This document shows, piece by piece, positions 7,605-14,071 of a stretch of 34,865 bases of DNA. This DNA is from Tissierellia bacterium. GTDB lineage: Bacteria; Bacillota; Clostridia; Tissierellales; Tepidimicrobiaceae. The position numbers and the translations under genes were made by a program. How positions within the stretch are numbered: position 1 is the first letter of the stretch; every line of letters starts with the position of its first letter. The stretch covers positions 1-34,865 of the forward strand of contig JAAYHX010000007.1 in the NCBI GenBank assembly GCA_012735215.1, written 5' to 3'. The notes below the pieces were generated by a model. The model saw only the letters and a list, made by a program, of their open reading frames with translations. It was not told the DNA's origin and searched no databases.

Positions 7605-8432
7605 ATGAGTGCAGAAGATAGGAACATAAAGAGAATGGCTCAAGCAACCAATATGAGGGATAGAAGTAAATGGAGAAAGCTTAATGGTAAGGAGTTCAAT
7701 ATCTATACTCCAATTGCCCTTGTAATTATTGCAATAATATGGACAGTAGCAGCAGATGCTGTAAATCAACCCTTTCTCTTCCCCTCATTAAAAAGCATTG
7801 CAACAGCTTTTGTACAGGCTATCACAGATTTGTATGTACTTAGAAATATTGGTATTACTATGAGAAGAGTTTTAACTGGTGCTTTTTATGCATTTATCAT
7901 TGGATTACCTATTGGCATGATTATGGGATACTCAAAAACCATGTTAAAAGCTTTGGCACCATTTATAAACTCTATAAGGCAAGTGCCCATTATGGCATGG
8001 GTGCCTTTATCTATTATTTGGTTCGGTCTTGGAGATGGACCAACCATTTTTATGATCGCATTTTCTGGTATTTTTACAATTATATTAAACACCATTTCAG
8101 GTATACAAGATATTAGCAAGGACTTTTATAATGCAGCCCGTAGTATGGGTGCTAATACACTGGACATCTTTAAAGACATTGTTTTGCCAGGCTCCCTACC
8201 AGGAGTGATTACAGGAGTAAGACTAGCCATTGGAATGGGTTGGATGTCAGTCATCTGAGCGGAGTTTATTGCTACCAGTGCCGGGTTCGGCTACTGTATG
8301 GTTGAAGCTCAAACTAGAATGCAAACTCACACGATAATTGCATATATGTTTATAGCTGCCTTAATTGGGTTTGCTATTGATAAGTTGATGCTCTTAATTG
8401 AAAGCTTACTACTTAGATGGAAGGCAGAATAA
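7605..8432 (+). CDS. saoP: ABC transporter permease selenoprotein (in-frame TGA = Sec218)
   Basis: Read through the TGA at 8256-8258, this is a 275-residue SsuC/TauC-type permease with about six membrane helices. The ATPase-coupling loop is NAARSMGANTLDIFKDIVLP (~180-200). Ordinary relatives continue through GWMS-V-x-A-E; here GMGWMSVI is followed by TGA, then AEFIATSAGFGYCMVEAQ and a final helix, so the TGA replaces one residue inside a conserved transmembrane segment. Stopping at TGA would cut off the last helix. A strong SECIS-like hairpin lies at 8276-8296. GGGGGT precedes ATG. It is last in the operon, with a terminator overlapping its stop codon. Role: membrane channel of the importer with the ATPase at 5533. 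Confidence 0.85.
8276..8296 (+). promoter_or_regulatory. Candidate bacterial SECIS hairpin in saoP
   Basis: CAGTGCCG pairs with CGGC-ACTG (one bulged T) around a GGTT loop at 8284-8287, about 25 nt after the TGA. The GG-U apical loop and the distance match known bacterial SECIS elements bound by SelB. This is the best-formed of the three. Confidence 0.78.
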
Positions 8433-8464
8433 ATATCTATCAGGAAATCTGATAGATATTTTTT
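8431..8464 (+). terminator. Rho-independent terminator of the ABC operon
   Basis: AATATCTATCAG and CTGATAGATATT form a perfect stem with loop GAAAT, followed by TTTT. The last bases of the permease stop codon are part of the left arm. Confidence 0.88.
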
Positions 8465-8508
8465 CTAAAAAGCTGACAATTTCTATACAAATTCTATTTT
8501 TTTATATC

Positions 8509-8540
8509 TTGACCTTAAAGTCGACTTTAAGGTTTATAAT
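8509..8540 (+). promoter_or_regulatory. MerR-type promoter/operator of saoL
   Basis: -35 TTGACC (8509-8514) and -10 TATAAT (8535-8540) are 20 bp apart. The spacer is filled by a perfect 22-bp palindrome (8512-8533; half-site ACCTTAAAGTC). An over-long spacer with a centred dyad is the hallmark of MerR-family operators, where the regulator untwists DNA to activate. AGGAGG (8541-8546) directly abuts the -10 box, so the start site expected near 8547 would lie at or after the ribosome site. Confidence 0.9.
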
Positions 8541-8554
8541 AGGAGGTACAGGCT

Positions 8555-8986
8555 ATGCTATTAATTAAAGATGTTTGTAGAATTACAGGACTAAACAGCT
8601 CAACTATTAGGTATTATGACAGTAAGGGTCTCTTAGGAGAGGTTGAGAGAAGTGACAACAACTATAGGGTATTTGGCAAAAAGGATGTAGAAAAACTACT
8701 TTTTATTAAAAAGGCCAGAGATTTGGGATTTGAGTTGGAGGAAATAAAGAAGGTATTAATATTAAAAGAAAGTGGAGTACCTCCTTGCAGCTATGTAAGC
8801 CGTAAAATACAGGAGAAAATTGCCTTGATAAAAAAAGAGATAATAAGGCTAGAAAAAGAAAGAAAAAAATTAGAAGATCTTTTGCAAGAGGCGCAAAAGG
8901 TAACTGGATGTAGAGGCAAAATATGTCATTATATTGAAGGACTTGAAGAAGAACAAGAGTTGGAACTTGAGAATGCTATTAAATAG
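8555..8986 (+). CDS. saoL: MerR-family metal-sensing-type regulator
   Basis: A 143-residue regulator. The N-terminal winged HTH (1-70) has TGLNSSTIRYYDSKGLL and NNYRVFGKKDVEKLLFIKKA; a long dimerisation helix (~82-115) and a C-terminal metal-loop segment follow. Cys78 (GVPPCSY), Cys119 and Cys124 (GCRGKIC) match the three-Cys layout of MerR, ZntR, CadR and PbrR, where one Cys from one subunit and two from the other bind metal. The palindromic promoter at 8509-8540 lies directly upstream, so it is probably autoregulated. It is followed 46 nt later by the lipoprotein SBP gene. Likely senses the soft metal or organometal handled by this locus (inference). Confidence 0.88.
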   Translation: MLLIKDVCRITGLNSSTIRYYDSKGLLGEVERSDNNYRVFGKKDVEKLLFIKKARDLGFELEEIKKVLILKESGVPPCSYVSRKIQEKIALIKKEIIRLEKERKKLEDLLQEAQKVTGCRGKICHYIEGLEEEQELELENAIK

Positions 8987-9032
8987 GATTTTTAAGAAAT
9001 TCATATTACATATCAGAGTAGGGGGAATATGT

Positions 9033-10262
9033 ATGAATAGGAGAATTATTTCTCTTTTTGTGTTATTAGCAATGAGTCTTACTTTTTTATCAGCTTGTAC
9101 TGATAGCAGTAAAGAAAGTGCAATTCAGGAAGTAGATTATGATCCAGTAGCAGAAGTTGCAAAATATGACCTTGGTGAAATACCAGAGGAAGATAAGAAC
9201 TTTGTAATCCAAATGGGCTATAGGGATTGCGATCACATGGTAGCCTCTATTATAGGAGAATTGGCTGGTATCTATGATGCTCTAGGCCTTAATGTTGTGG
9301 TTACTAAAACTGGTAAGATTATGGAGGCTATGTCTTCGGGAGAAATGCATGTTGGTTACCAAGGTATAGAAGGTGCTATCAGATCAGTAAACGAAGGGGC
9401 ACCATTATTTATGGCAGCAGCTAATCATGTGGGAGGCTCAAGATATTTAGTTGTTAGTAACGATATTAATAAGTCAGAAGATTTAGTAGGAAAGACATTA
9501 GCCATAGGAAGTAGCGCAGAAGTTAGGCCAGAATGGAGAAGATGGGCTGAAGAACTAGGGATTCCAATGGAATTAAGTAACTATGAAGTAGTAGATATGG
9601 GAGATAAGGATAAACTCTTTGCATTAAAGGCTGGTCAACTTGACGCTTTTTCCTGTTGTGACCCTTATGCATCGCAAGCAGAGTTTGAAGGTGTTGGTAA
9701 AATAATGGCTGTAGGTTGGGGAGCTCATGTTTCTGATAGCTTAGAAGAAGGCTGGGGAATGTGTTGTATTTACTGTATGAACAATGATTTCTTAGAAGAA
9801 CATCCAGAACTAGCTAGAAGATTGGTTCTTGCTCATGCACTTGCAATAAAGTACATGTATGAACATCCATACAATGCAGGTATGATGTTTGCTGAGGGCT
9901 TTGGAGTGCAACCAGAAGTAGGCCTAAGAACTATTTATATGAAGACTGTAGCAGAGGGAAGAACTATTACTTGGGAGTTTTCAGAGGAGAATTTAAACAA
10001 TTTTATTCAATACTATTATGATTACAATATTCCAGAAGAAGAAATACCAAAGATAGAGGATATAAATAGATTTATGTCTAAAAACTTATTGGAGACATGT
10101 GGTATAGAAGATTTTGAAACATTCCTTAAAGAAGCTAAAATAGATGAAAACTTCCCAATAGGACTATCTTTTGAAGAATGGTTAGAAAAAGCTATGGCCA
10201 TAGATGGTATAGATGCTGAAAAAGCAAATTTAGCACAAATGCCAGAAAACTGGTTTGAATAA
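9033..10262 (+). CDS. Cys-rich lipoprotein, NMT1/SsuA-like ABC substrate-binding protein
   Basis: A 409-residue extracytoplasmic solute-binding protein. The signal peptide ends in lipobox LSAC, so Cys22 would be lipidated and anchored. The body resembles nitrate/sulfonate/taurine-type binding proteins (AIGSSAEVRPEWRRWAEELG; LKAGQLDAF). Unusual are Cys66 (YRDCDHM), the vicinal pair Cys208-209 (FSCCDPY) and Cys244, 245 and 248 (GMCCIYC), suited to soft-metal or thiol chemistry. Start 9033 has GGGGGA 6 nt upstream and the signal peptide begins there; in-frame codons further up are non-coding. It probably shares the saoL promoter. It lacks its own permease, so it may feed the ABC transporter upstream. 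It could itself be the protein others name SaoB. Confidence 0.85.
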   Translation: MNRRIISLFVLLAMSLTFLSACTDSSKESAIQEVDYDPVAEVAKYDLGEIPEEDKNFVIQMGYRDCDHMVASIIGELAGIYDALGLNVVVTKTGKIMEAMSSGEMHVGYQGIEGAIRSVNEGAPLFMAAANHVGGSRYLVVSNDINKSEDLVGKTLAIGSSAEVRPEWRRWAEELGIPMELSNYEVVDMGDKDKLFALKAGQLDAFSCCDPYASQAEFEGVGKIMAVGWGAHVSDSLEEGWGMCCIYCMNNDFLEEHPELARRLVLAHALAIKYMYEHPYNAGMMFAEGFGVQPEVGLRTIYMKTVAEGRTITWEFSEENLNNFIQYYYDYNIPEEEIPKIEDINRFMSKNLLETCGIEDFETFLKEAKIDENFPIGLSFEEWLEKAMAIDGIDAEKANLAQMPENWFE

Positions 10263-10265
10263 ATT

Positions 10266-10316
10266 AAAAGGAGCCTTTCATAACTAATTTATTAGTTATG
10301 AAAGGCCTCTTTTTTT
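10266..10316. terminator. Bidirectional terminator between convergent sao operons
   Basis: A perfect 15-bp stem (10273-10287 with 10292-10306; arm GCCTTTCATAACTAA, loop TTTA) is flanked by an A-rich left side and T7 on the right. It can end both the + unit (saoL-SBP) and the - unit (saoD-T-E-C). Confidence 0.92.
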
Positions 10317-10348
10317 ATACCAAAGTTAACAAATTTTATATTTCTTTC

Positions 10349-10819
10349 CTAACAGCAATCTTCCATACCTTCACCAAACAGATCCCTTATTTCTTTATCA
10401 TCAATTAATCTAAATATAGCGTATCCGTGTTTCCCGTCCTTAGAACCCGATACTATGAATTCTATTGGACCAGTTTTATCAATATCCTTAAATACAATTT
10501 TGGGATTTTCCACTGGAGCATGGGTATGATCTGATAGCTTATATCCATCTCCTGTGTCTATAACTGCAATCATTGCATTTTTCCTATAACCTTCTCTATA
10601 TATTACTAGTAAGTCTTTTCTACCATCATCATTTAAATCTTCATATCCACATAATACTACATCATTGTTAGGGTGAGTTTCCTTAAAAAATAAGAGCAAC
10701 TCATTATCTGGATCTATTCCTAGGTAGTTGGTATCCGTGTTTTGCTTTACATAGTAGCCATATAGGCCTAGGATAAAGAGGACTGATAATATCAATAAAC
10801 GCTTAATGTTTCTTTTCAT
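10349..10819 (-). CDS. saoC: Membrane-anchored protein ending in Cys-Cys-COOH
   Basis: A 156-residue protein. One N-terminal hydrophobic segment (LLILSVLFILGLYGYYV, residues ~8-24) would export or anchor it, leaving a soluble outer domain. That domain has YEDLNDDGRKDLLVIY, similar to the Asp-rich Ca-binding turn of FG-GAP/VCBS repeats. The chain ends MEDCC, a vicinal dithiol at the very C-terminus; the stop is TAG, so no Sec is encoded here. It follows the permease with no gap (TAAATG). From memory it matches the family NCBI calls 'Cys-Cys-COOH (seleno)protein SaoC'. Role inferred: holds or passes a thiophilic metal outside the membrane. No catalytic motif is recognised. Confidence 0.72.
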   Translation of the reverse strand: MKRNIKRLLILSVLFILGLYGYYVKQNTDTNYLGIDPDNELLLFFKETHPNNDVVLCGYEDLNDDGRKDLLVIYREGYRKNAMIAVIDTGDGYKLSDHTHAPVENPKIVFKDIDKTGPIEFIVSGSKDGKHGYAIFRLIDDKEIRDLFGEGMEDCC

Positions 10820-11923
10820 TTATTTACCTCTATTCACACTTAGTTTTGAAAATGCACTTTTTACGCTAGGATATACGGCCCTTAGGAAAAACATGAAAAC
10901 TATGAGAGAACATAGGTATTTAAGGGGTTCTGGTAATGTAAATAGTAATTTATTTGCTCTTTCAATGGTACTGTCAATTCTATTATAGCTAATAACTGGT
11001 TGAAAATCGGGCATAAGCAAGAGATTTGTTATATATCCAACCATTAAAGAAAAAGCAGATATTACAAAACCATAAATCACTGCAGTTCTCTTGCCAATCA
11101 TCTTATATATACTCAATAGTTCAGGAAAGTTAGTAGCTGCTCCTGCCATCAGAAAAGTAATTGCAGCACCGGGTGAGGCACCACTTGCAATCAAAGCAGC
11201 TATAAAAGGAATATGTCCTACAGCACAAACGTACATAAAGGCACCTAAAACTGCCACATTCCAAAGGGATAACATACTAGGATTTCCTAAGTATTTTTGA
11301 ATAAAGGAGTCTGGAAAGGCAGTTAAAATGAATCCTCCAAATAACATTCCAAGAACTACATACTTACTTAGCACAAGGGCAAAATCATTTATTGCCCAAT
11401 GAAGGCCAGATTTGAATTTTTCTAATAGAGGAACTTTCTCATGGCAATCATGACAATGGGTAGCCAATATCTCTTCCTCTAAACCAGGTTTACTTATTTC
11501 CTGGCCGCTGAAATTATTACCTATTATGCCTATTATAAAGGGGAGCAAGAAGCCAGACGCTATATTTATCAGTGTTAATTCCTTACCAAGCAAACCAAAG
11601 CTGAGTATCAAGGCTATGGGATTTAATACAGGAGTTGAAGCCATAAAGGCTAGGGTAGGTCCTACGTAGGCACCAGAATAATATAAACTAATACCAAGGG
11701 GGATAGTACCGCAGCTACAAATGGGTAAGCACATGCCTGATAATGTTACTTTTAAAATTGAGCTAATTTTTGTGTTGCCTAAATGTTTGTGAAATCTTAC
11801 AGGAGTTATAACGTCATGAAGAAGGCCTGCAACTATATAACTAAAAACCAGCCAACCAGAAGTGCCATTAAGCAAACTAATAGATGTTAATAATATATCC
11901 TTTAAAAAATTTAATACTATCAA
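10820..11923 (-). CDS. saoE: YraQ/ArsP-like permease, probable effluxer (COG0701)
   Basis: A 367-residue integral membrane protein with ~8-10 helices. The family signature LPICSCGTIPLGISLYYSGA (~67-86) and a second-half repeat with CAVGHIPFIAALIASGASPG mark the YraQ/DUF318 permeases, which include ArsP, an exporter of trivalent organoarsenicals. A central cytoplasmic or outer loop has THCHDCHE (His156-Cys157-His158-Cys160-His161), a good metal site not usual in the family. The start is TTG at 11923, 7 nt after GGTGAG and 3 nt after the saoT stop; saoC follows without a gap. Role inferred: exports the processed metal or organometal. All key Cys (65, 69, 71) are encoded by ordinary codons. Confidence 0.82.
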   Translation of the reverse strand: MIVLNFLKDILLTSISLLNGTSGWLVFSYIVAGLLHDVITPVRFHKHLGNTKISSILKVTLSGMCLPICSCGTIPLGISLYYSGAYVGPTLAFMASTPVLNPIALILSFGLLGKELTLINIASGFLLPFIIGIIGNNFSGQEISKPGLEEEILATHCHDCHEKVPLLEKFKSGLHWAINDFALVLSKYVVLGMLFGGFILTAFPDSFIQKYLGNPSMLSLWNVAVLGAFMYVCAVGHIPFIAALIASGASPGAAITFLMAGAATNFPELLSIYKMIGKRTAVIYGFVISAFSLMVGYITNLLLMPDFQPVISYNRIDSTIERANKLLFTLPEPLKYLCSLIVFMFFLRAVYPSVKSAFSKLSVNRGK

Positions 11924-11926
11924 CTA

Positions 11927-12199
11927 TTACTCACCACCATTATCCAATTCTTCAACTGCTAAAGCTATTTCTTGTTCTATGATCTTTCTAGATATTCGTT
12001 GAATCTTTTTCTTTTCGTTTATAATAAGAGTACCCCTAAAAATTACACCATATTTTTTTATGTATTCCGTATTCTTGCCTGCATAATATATTTTCACATC
12101 AACCTTATCTTTGTATTTTGCTGCAGCCTCCTCTACAGCACGGCTGTAGCCGTCGCAACCGGCTCATGTATTAATAAACTCTACCAATACTTTCTTCAT
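11927..12199 (-). CDS. saoT: Thioredoxin-like UxxC selenoprotein (in-frame TGA = Sec12)
   Basis: Read through the TGA at 12166-12164, this is a 90-residue thioredoxin-like protein: MKKVLVEFINT, Sec12, AGCDGYSRAVEEAAAKY, a KVDVKIYYAG strand, a GVIFRGTLIIN strand and a closing helix. The TGA takes the first position of the CxxC redox motif, giving U-A-G-C, a classic Sec site. Only 11 codons precede the TGA, so standard gene callers would miss the gene. AGGAGGGG lies 5 nt before the ATG. A hairpin at 12133-12149 can serve as SECIS. It is third from the end of a tight four-gene operon, 3 nt before saoE. Likely role: selenol-thiol exchange with, or delivery of, the metal substrate in the cytoplasm. 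Confidence 0.85.
12133..12149 (-). promoter_or_regulatory. Candidate bacterial SECIS hairpin in saoT
   Basis: On the - strand CTACAGC and GCTGTAG form a perfect 7-bp stem with loop CGT, starting 14 nt after the TGA, with the loop about 21 nt after it. Distance and stem fit. The 3-nt loop is smaller than usual, and GCCG/CGGC just upstream offers an alternative pairing. Confidence 0.6.
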
Positions 12200-12214
12200 A
12201 GTACCCCTCCTACA

Positions 12215-12241
12215 TAAAAAGGCCCATATAAAACGGACCTT
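12215..12241 (-). terminator. Attenuator-like hairpin between saoD and saoT
   Basis: AAGGTCC (12241-12235) pairs with GGGCCTT (12225-12219; one G-T pair) and is followed on the - strand by a T5 run, immediately before the saoT ribosome site. It may reduce expression of saoT-E-C relative to saoD. Confidence 0.5.
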
Positions 12242-12244
12242 GCT

Positions 12245-12577
12245 TTAGAATGTGATTACTTGGTCTAGTTCTACTGAACCAAGAGCACCATATAGTACTG
12301 GGAAGCATCCAATAGAAGCACCTGGGACAAGGTCATTTTCTATTTGCCTTTCAAAAGTACATTGATCACATGCTAATAGTATCATGCCAGTTTCTTCATG
12401 GAGCTTTTGAAGTCTTTCGCCAATATCTGTGTTCTTTAACAATAGGAATGTGTTGTCAAATACGAAAAACATACCTACTACTTCTGCTCCGTGTCTTCCT
12501 TCCTCTAATTGTGGAATTACCATATCATGTAGAATGGTTCTAGCATTGTGGGAACTAATAACATATGCAACTTTCAC
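12245..12577 (-). CDS. saoD: DsrE-like small protein with CxxC
   Basis: A 110-residue single-domain protein with the DsrE/YchN-type alternating fold: MKVAYVISSHNARTILHDMV, EVVGMFFVFDNTFLL, GMILLACDQCTFER and a closing strand. Cys70 and Cys73 form a CxxC where DsrE relatives carry their sulfur- or metal-trafficking Cys; Cys91 (IGCFP) is a third thiol. DsrE proteins usually bind persulfide sulfur and form homo- or hetero-hexamers. The GTG start has AAGGGGGT 6 nt upstream, and no ATG is near. It is first gene of the - operon with saoT, saoE and saoC, from a promoter near 12636-12665. Role inferred: cytoplasmic carrier of the thiophilic ligand, paired with saoT. Confidence 0.8.
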   Translation of the reverse strand: MKVAYVISSHNARTILHDMVIPQLEEGRHGAEVVGMFFVFDNTFLLLKNTDIGERLQKLHEETGMILLACDQCTFERQIENDLVPGASIGCFPVLYGALGSVELDQVITF

Positions 12578-12635
12578 TAATAATTACCCCCTTAAAAGTA
12601 TGGTTAATTGATTAAAATTAATATTTTTCCCTAAT

Positions 12636-12665
12636 ATGATAGCATAATTGCTGAAAATATAACAA
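12636..12665 (-). promoter_or_regulatory. Putative promoter of the saoD-T-E-C operon
   Basis: On the - strand, TTGTTA (12665-12660), an 18-bp spacer and TATCAT (12641-12636), about 58 nt before the GTG start. No copy of the saoL palindrome overlaps it. Confidence 0.5.
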
Positions 12666-12735
12666 TCGAAATAAATTATGAAAAATAGACAAACTATAGA
12701 TAAAATTAATTGAAAAAAAGGACAAAAAAAACACT

Positions 12736-12786
12736 AAAAAACCTCCAAGTTGAGAGTCAAATTAAGCAGACTTTCAACTTGGAGGT
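12736..12786 (-). terminator. Strong terminator of the phosphomutase-like/PP-loop operon
   Basis: An 18-bp stem (12741-12758 with 12769-12786, one G-T pair, 10-nt loop) is followed on the - strand by a T-rich run (complement of the A-run at 12736-12740 and beyond). It insulates the saoD promoter region. Confidence 0.9.
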
Positions 12787-12805
12787 ATATGTTTAAAAGG
12801 ATTCT

Positions 12806-14071
12806 CTAAACTCTAAACTTGTTAATTTTCTTAGGTATATGATTAAGCTCTCTTGGTCCCTGCCTGTAATTATAAAACTGAGCCCTGTCAGTAAAGTTCA
12901 ACAGCATTTGCATTAAGTCTGAACCAAACATTCTTATGCTGCCTTTGGCACAGTTTCTTTCCCCAAAGGAAGTTACATCATCAACCCTTGTGTTTTTTCC
13001 TATAAACATAATTGGTACCGGTTCACCAGAATGGATGACCCTGGATCTACAGCTTGGTGTAGTATGATCACCAGTTACAACCAAAAAGATTTCTTCATTT
13101 AGTGCCTTGTCTACTAGGGGACCTATTTGCCTGTCTATTTCTTCTAACACCTTTACTTTATTACGAGGGTCCTTAGTGTGAGCAGCCTCATCAGTTTCCT
13201 TAGCATGTAGGTGGACAAATTCATAGTCATTGTTTAAGGCCAACTGAACCCCTTCTTCAAAGCTATCATACCTAATAAAATCCATGCCTAAAAGCTTGGC
13301 AATACCGTACATCAATAATCCTGATCCAACTATACAGGCCTTTAGCCCATGCTTTTCTTCAAAGGTTAGTAAGTTTGGCTTTCTCCCAGCCCATTTGGTT
13401 AGCAGGAAGTTGGCTGGTTGTTTGTTATTACTTATTCTTTCTTCATTTACCTTTGAGCTTTTAAGACCCTCATAGGCCTTCTTCAAAAAGATGTTCAGTG
13501 CCTCTGCCGTTTGTATGGCAGCAGGGCTATTGGATTCAAAGGCTTCAACCTTCATCACATAGCTGTTATCATAAAAGGGATCGCTATCGGATATATCACT
13601 ACTGATATTTTCACCCTTTATCTCAAGGACACCGTGGATGCTGACAGATTGCTGCCAGCGGAAGGAATAATTATCTATGTATCTGGGCAAGACCTTTTGT
13701 AGTTCCATGATTTCTTCTGTAGATAAGTCTTTAGTAAATCTTTCCTTGATAGCAAGCCCATCTTCTTCTTCAACCCAAGCCCAAGAGGTACACAAGTAAA
13801 CTGCATTGTCCTCTATTTCTACATCTCTAGACAAGGCGTTGATTATGCCTCTGCCGGGGAATTCCTTCATATCATAGCCAAAGAGGATGAAGTGGGCAAC
13901 CTCAGTGCCTAAGGGAAGTCCCTGCTTCCAGGGGATCATTATACCCGTTTCTGCATGTTTACATAGCCTGTCCAGATTGGGGGTATTGGCATATTCTAAT
14001 GGAGTTTTGCCCTCTAATACCTTATGGGGCCTGTCCCCTAAACCGTCTAATAATAGAAGGACTATCTTCAA
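12806..14071 (-). CDS. Alkaline-phosphatase-superfamily phosphomutase, archaeal-type PGAM-like, divergent
   Basis: A 421-residue protein close in length and order to the cofactor-independent phosphoglycerate mutase of archaeal type (ApgM). MKIVLLLLDGLGDRP gives the first metal Asp; VHLHAKETDEAAHTKD and VVTGDHTTPSCRSRVIHSG give the later Asp/His metal ligands. Where ApgM has the nucleophile in GSDTAHLALLGYDP, this protein has LGTEVAHFILFGYD, so Ser is replaced by Thr. Thr nucleophiles occur elsewhere in the superfamily (for example phosphopentomutase), so it may be active but on another substrate. Its start overlaps the upstream gene by 4 nt (ATGA), implying translational coupling with the PP-loop-like protein. 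Not named apgM for these reasons. Confidence 0.7.
   Translation of the reverse strand: MKIVLLLLDGLGDRPHKVLEGKTPLEYANTPNLDRLCKHAETGIMIPWKQGLPLGTEVAHFILFGYDMKEFPGRGIINALSRDVEIEDNAVYLCTSWAWVEEEDGLAIKERFTKDLSTEEIMELQKVLPRYIDNYSFRWQQSVSIHGVLEIKGENISSDISDSDPFYDNSYVMKVEAFESNSPAAIQTAEALNIFLKKAYEGLKSSKVNEERISNNKQPANFLLTKWAGRKPNLLTFEEKHGLKACIVGSGLLMYGIAKLLGMDFIRYDSFEEGVQLALNNDYEFVHLHAKETDEAAHTKDPRNKVKVLEEIDRQIGPLVDKALNEEIFLVVTGDHTTPSCRSRVIHSGEPVPIMFIGKNTRVDDVTSFGERNCAKGSIRMFGSDLMQMLLNFTDRAQFYNYRQGPRELNHIPKKINKFRV

Noticed and set aside
4965-8258. In-frame TGAs explained by a variant genetic code (TGA = Trp or Gly)
   Set aside because: All other genes use TGG for Trp and none of the ~30 other genes read through TGA; the three cases are confined to one functional locus and are at redox or thiol-type positions.
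4716-8432. saoB and saoP as pseudogenes broken by nonsense mutations
   Set aside because: Frames stay open and family-like after each TGA, no frameshifts occur, a third independent case (saoT UxxC) lies in the same locus, and SECIS-like hairpins follow each.
8934-9032. Longer N-terminus for the lipoprotein SBP
   Set aside because: It would overlap the saoL gene, and the signal peptide with lipobox starts at 9033 behind a good ribosome site.
10349-10819. Sec codon at the end of saoC
   Set aside because: The codons are TGC TGT TAG; the protein ends in Cys-Cys with a TAG stop, so no TGA is involved.
12585-12600. Second saoL operator before saoD (CCTTAAAAGT resembles the ACCTTAAAGT half-site)
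   Set aside because: Only one imperfect half is present, with no partner arm, and it coincides with the ribosome site of saoD.
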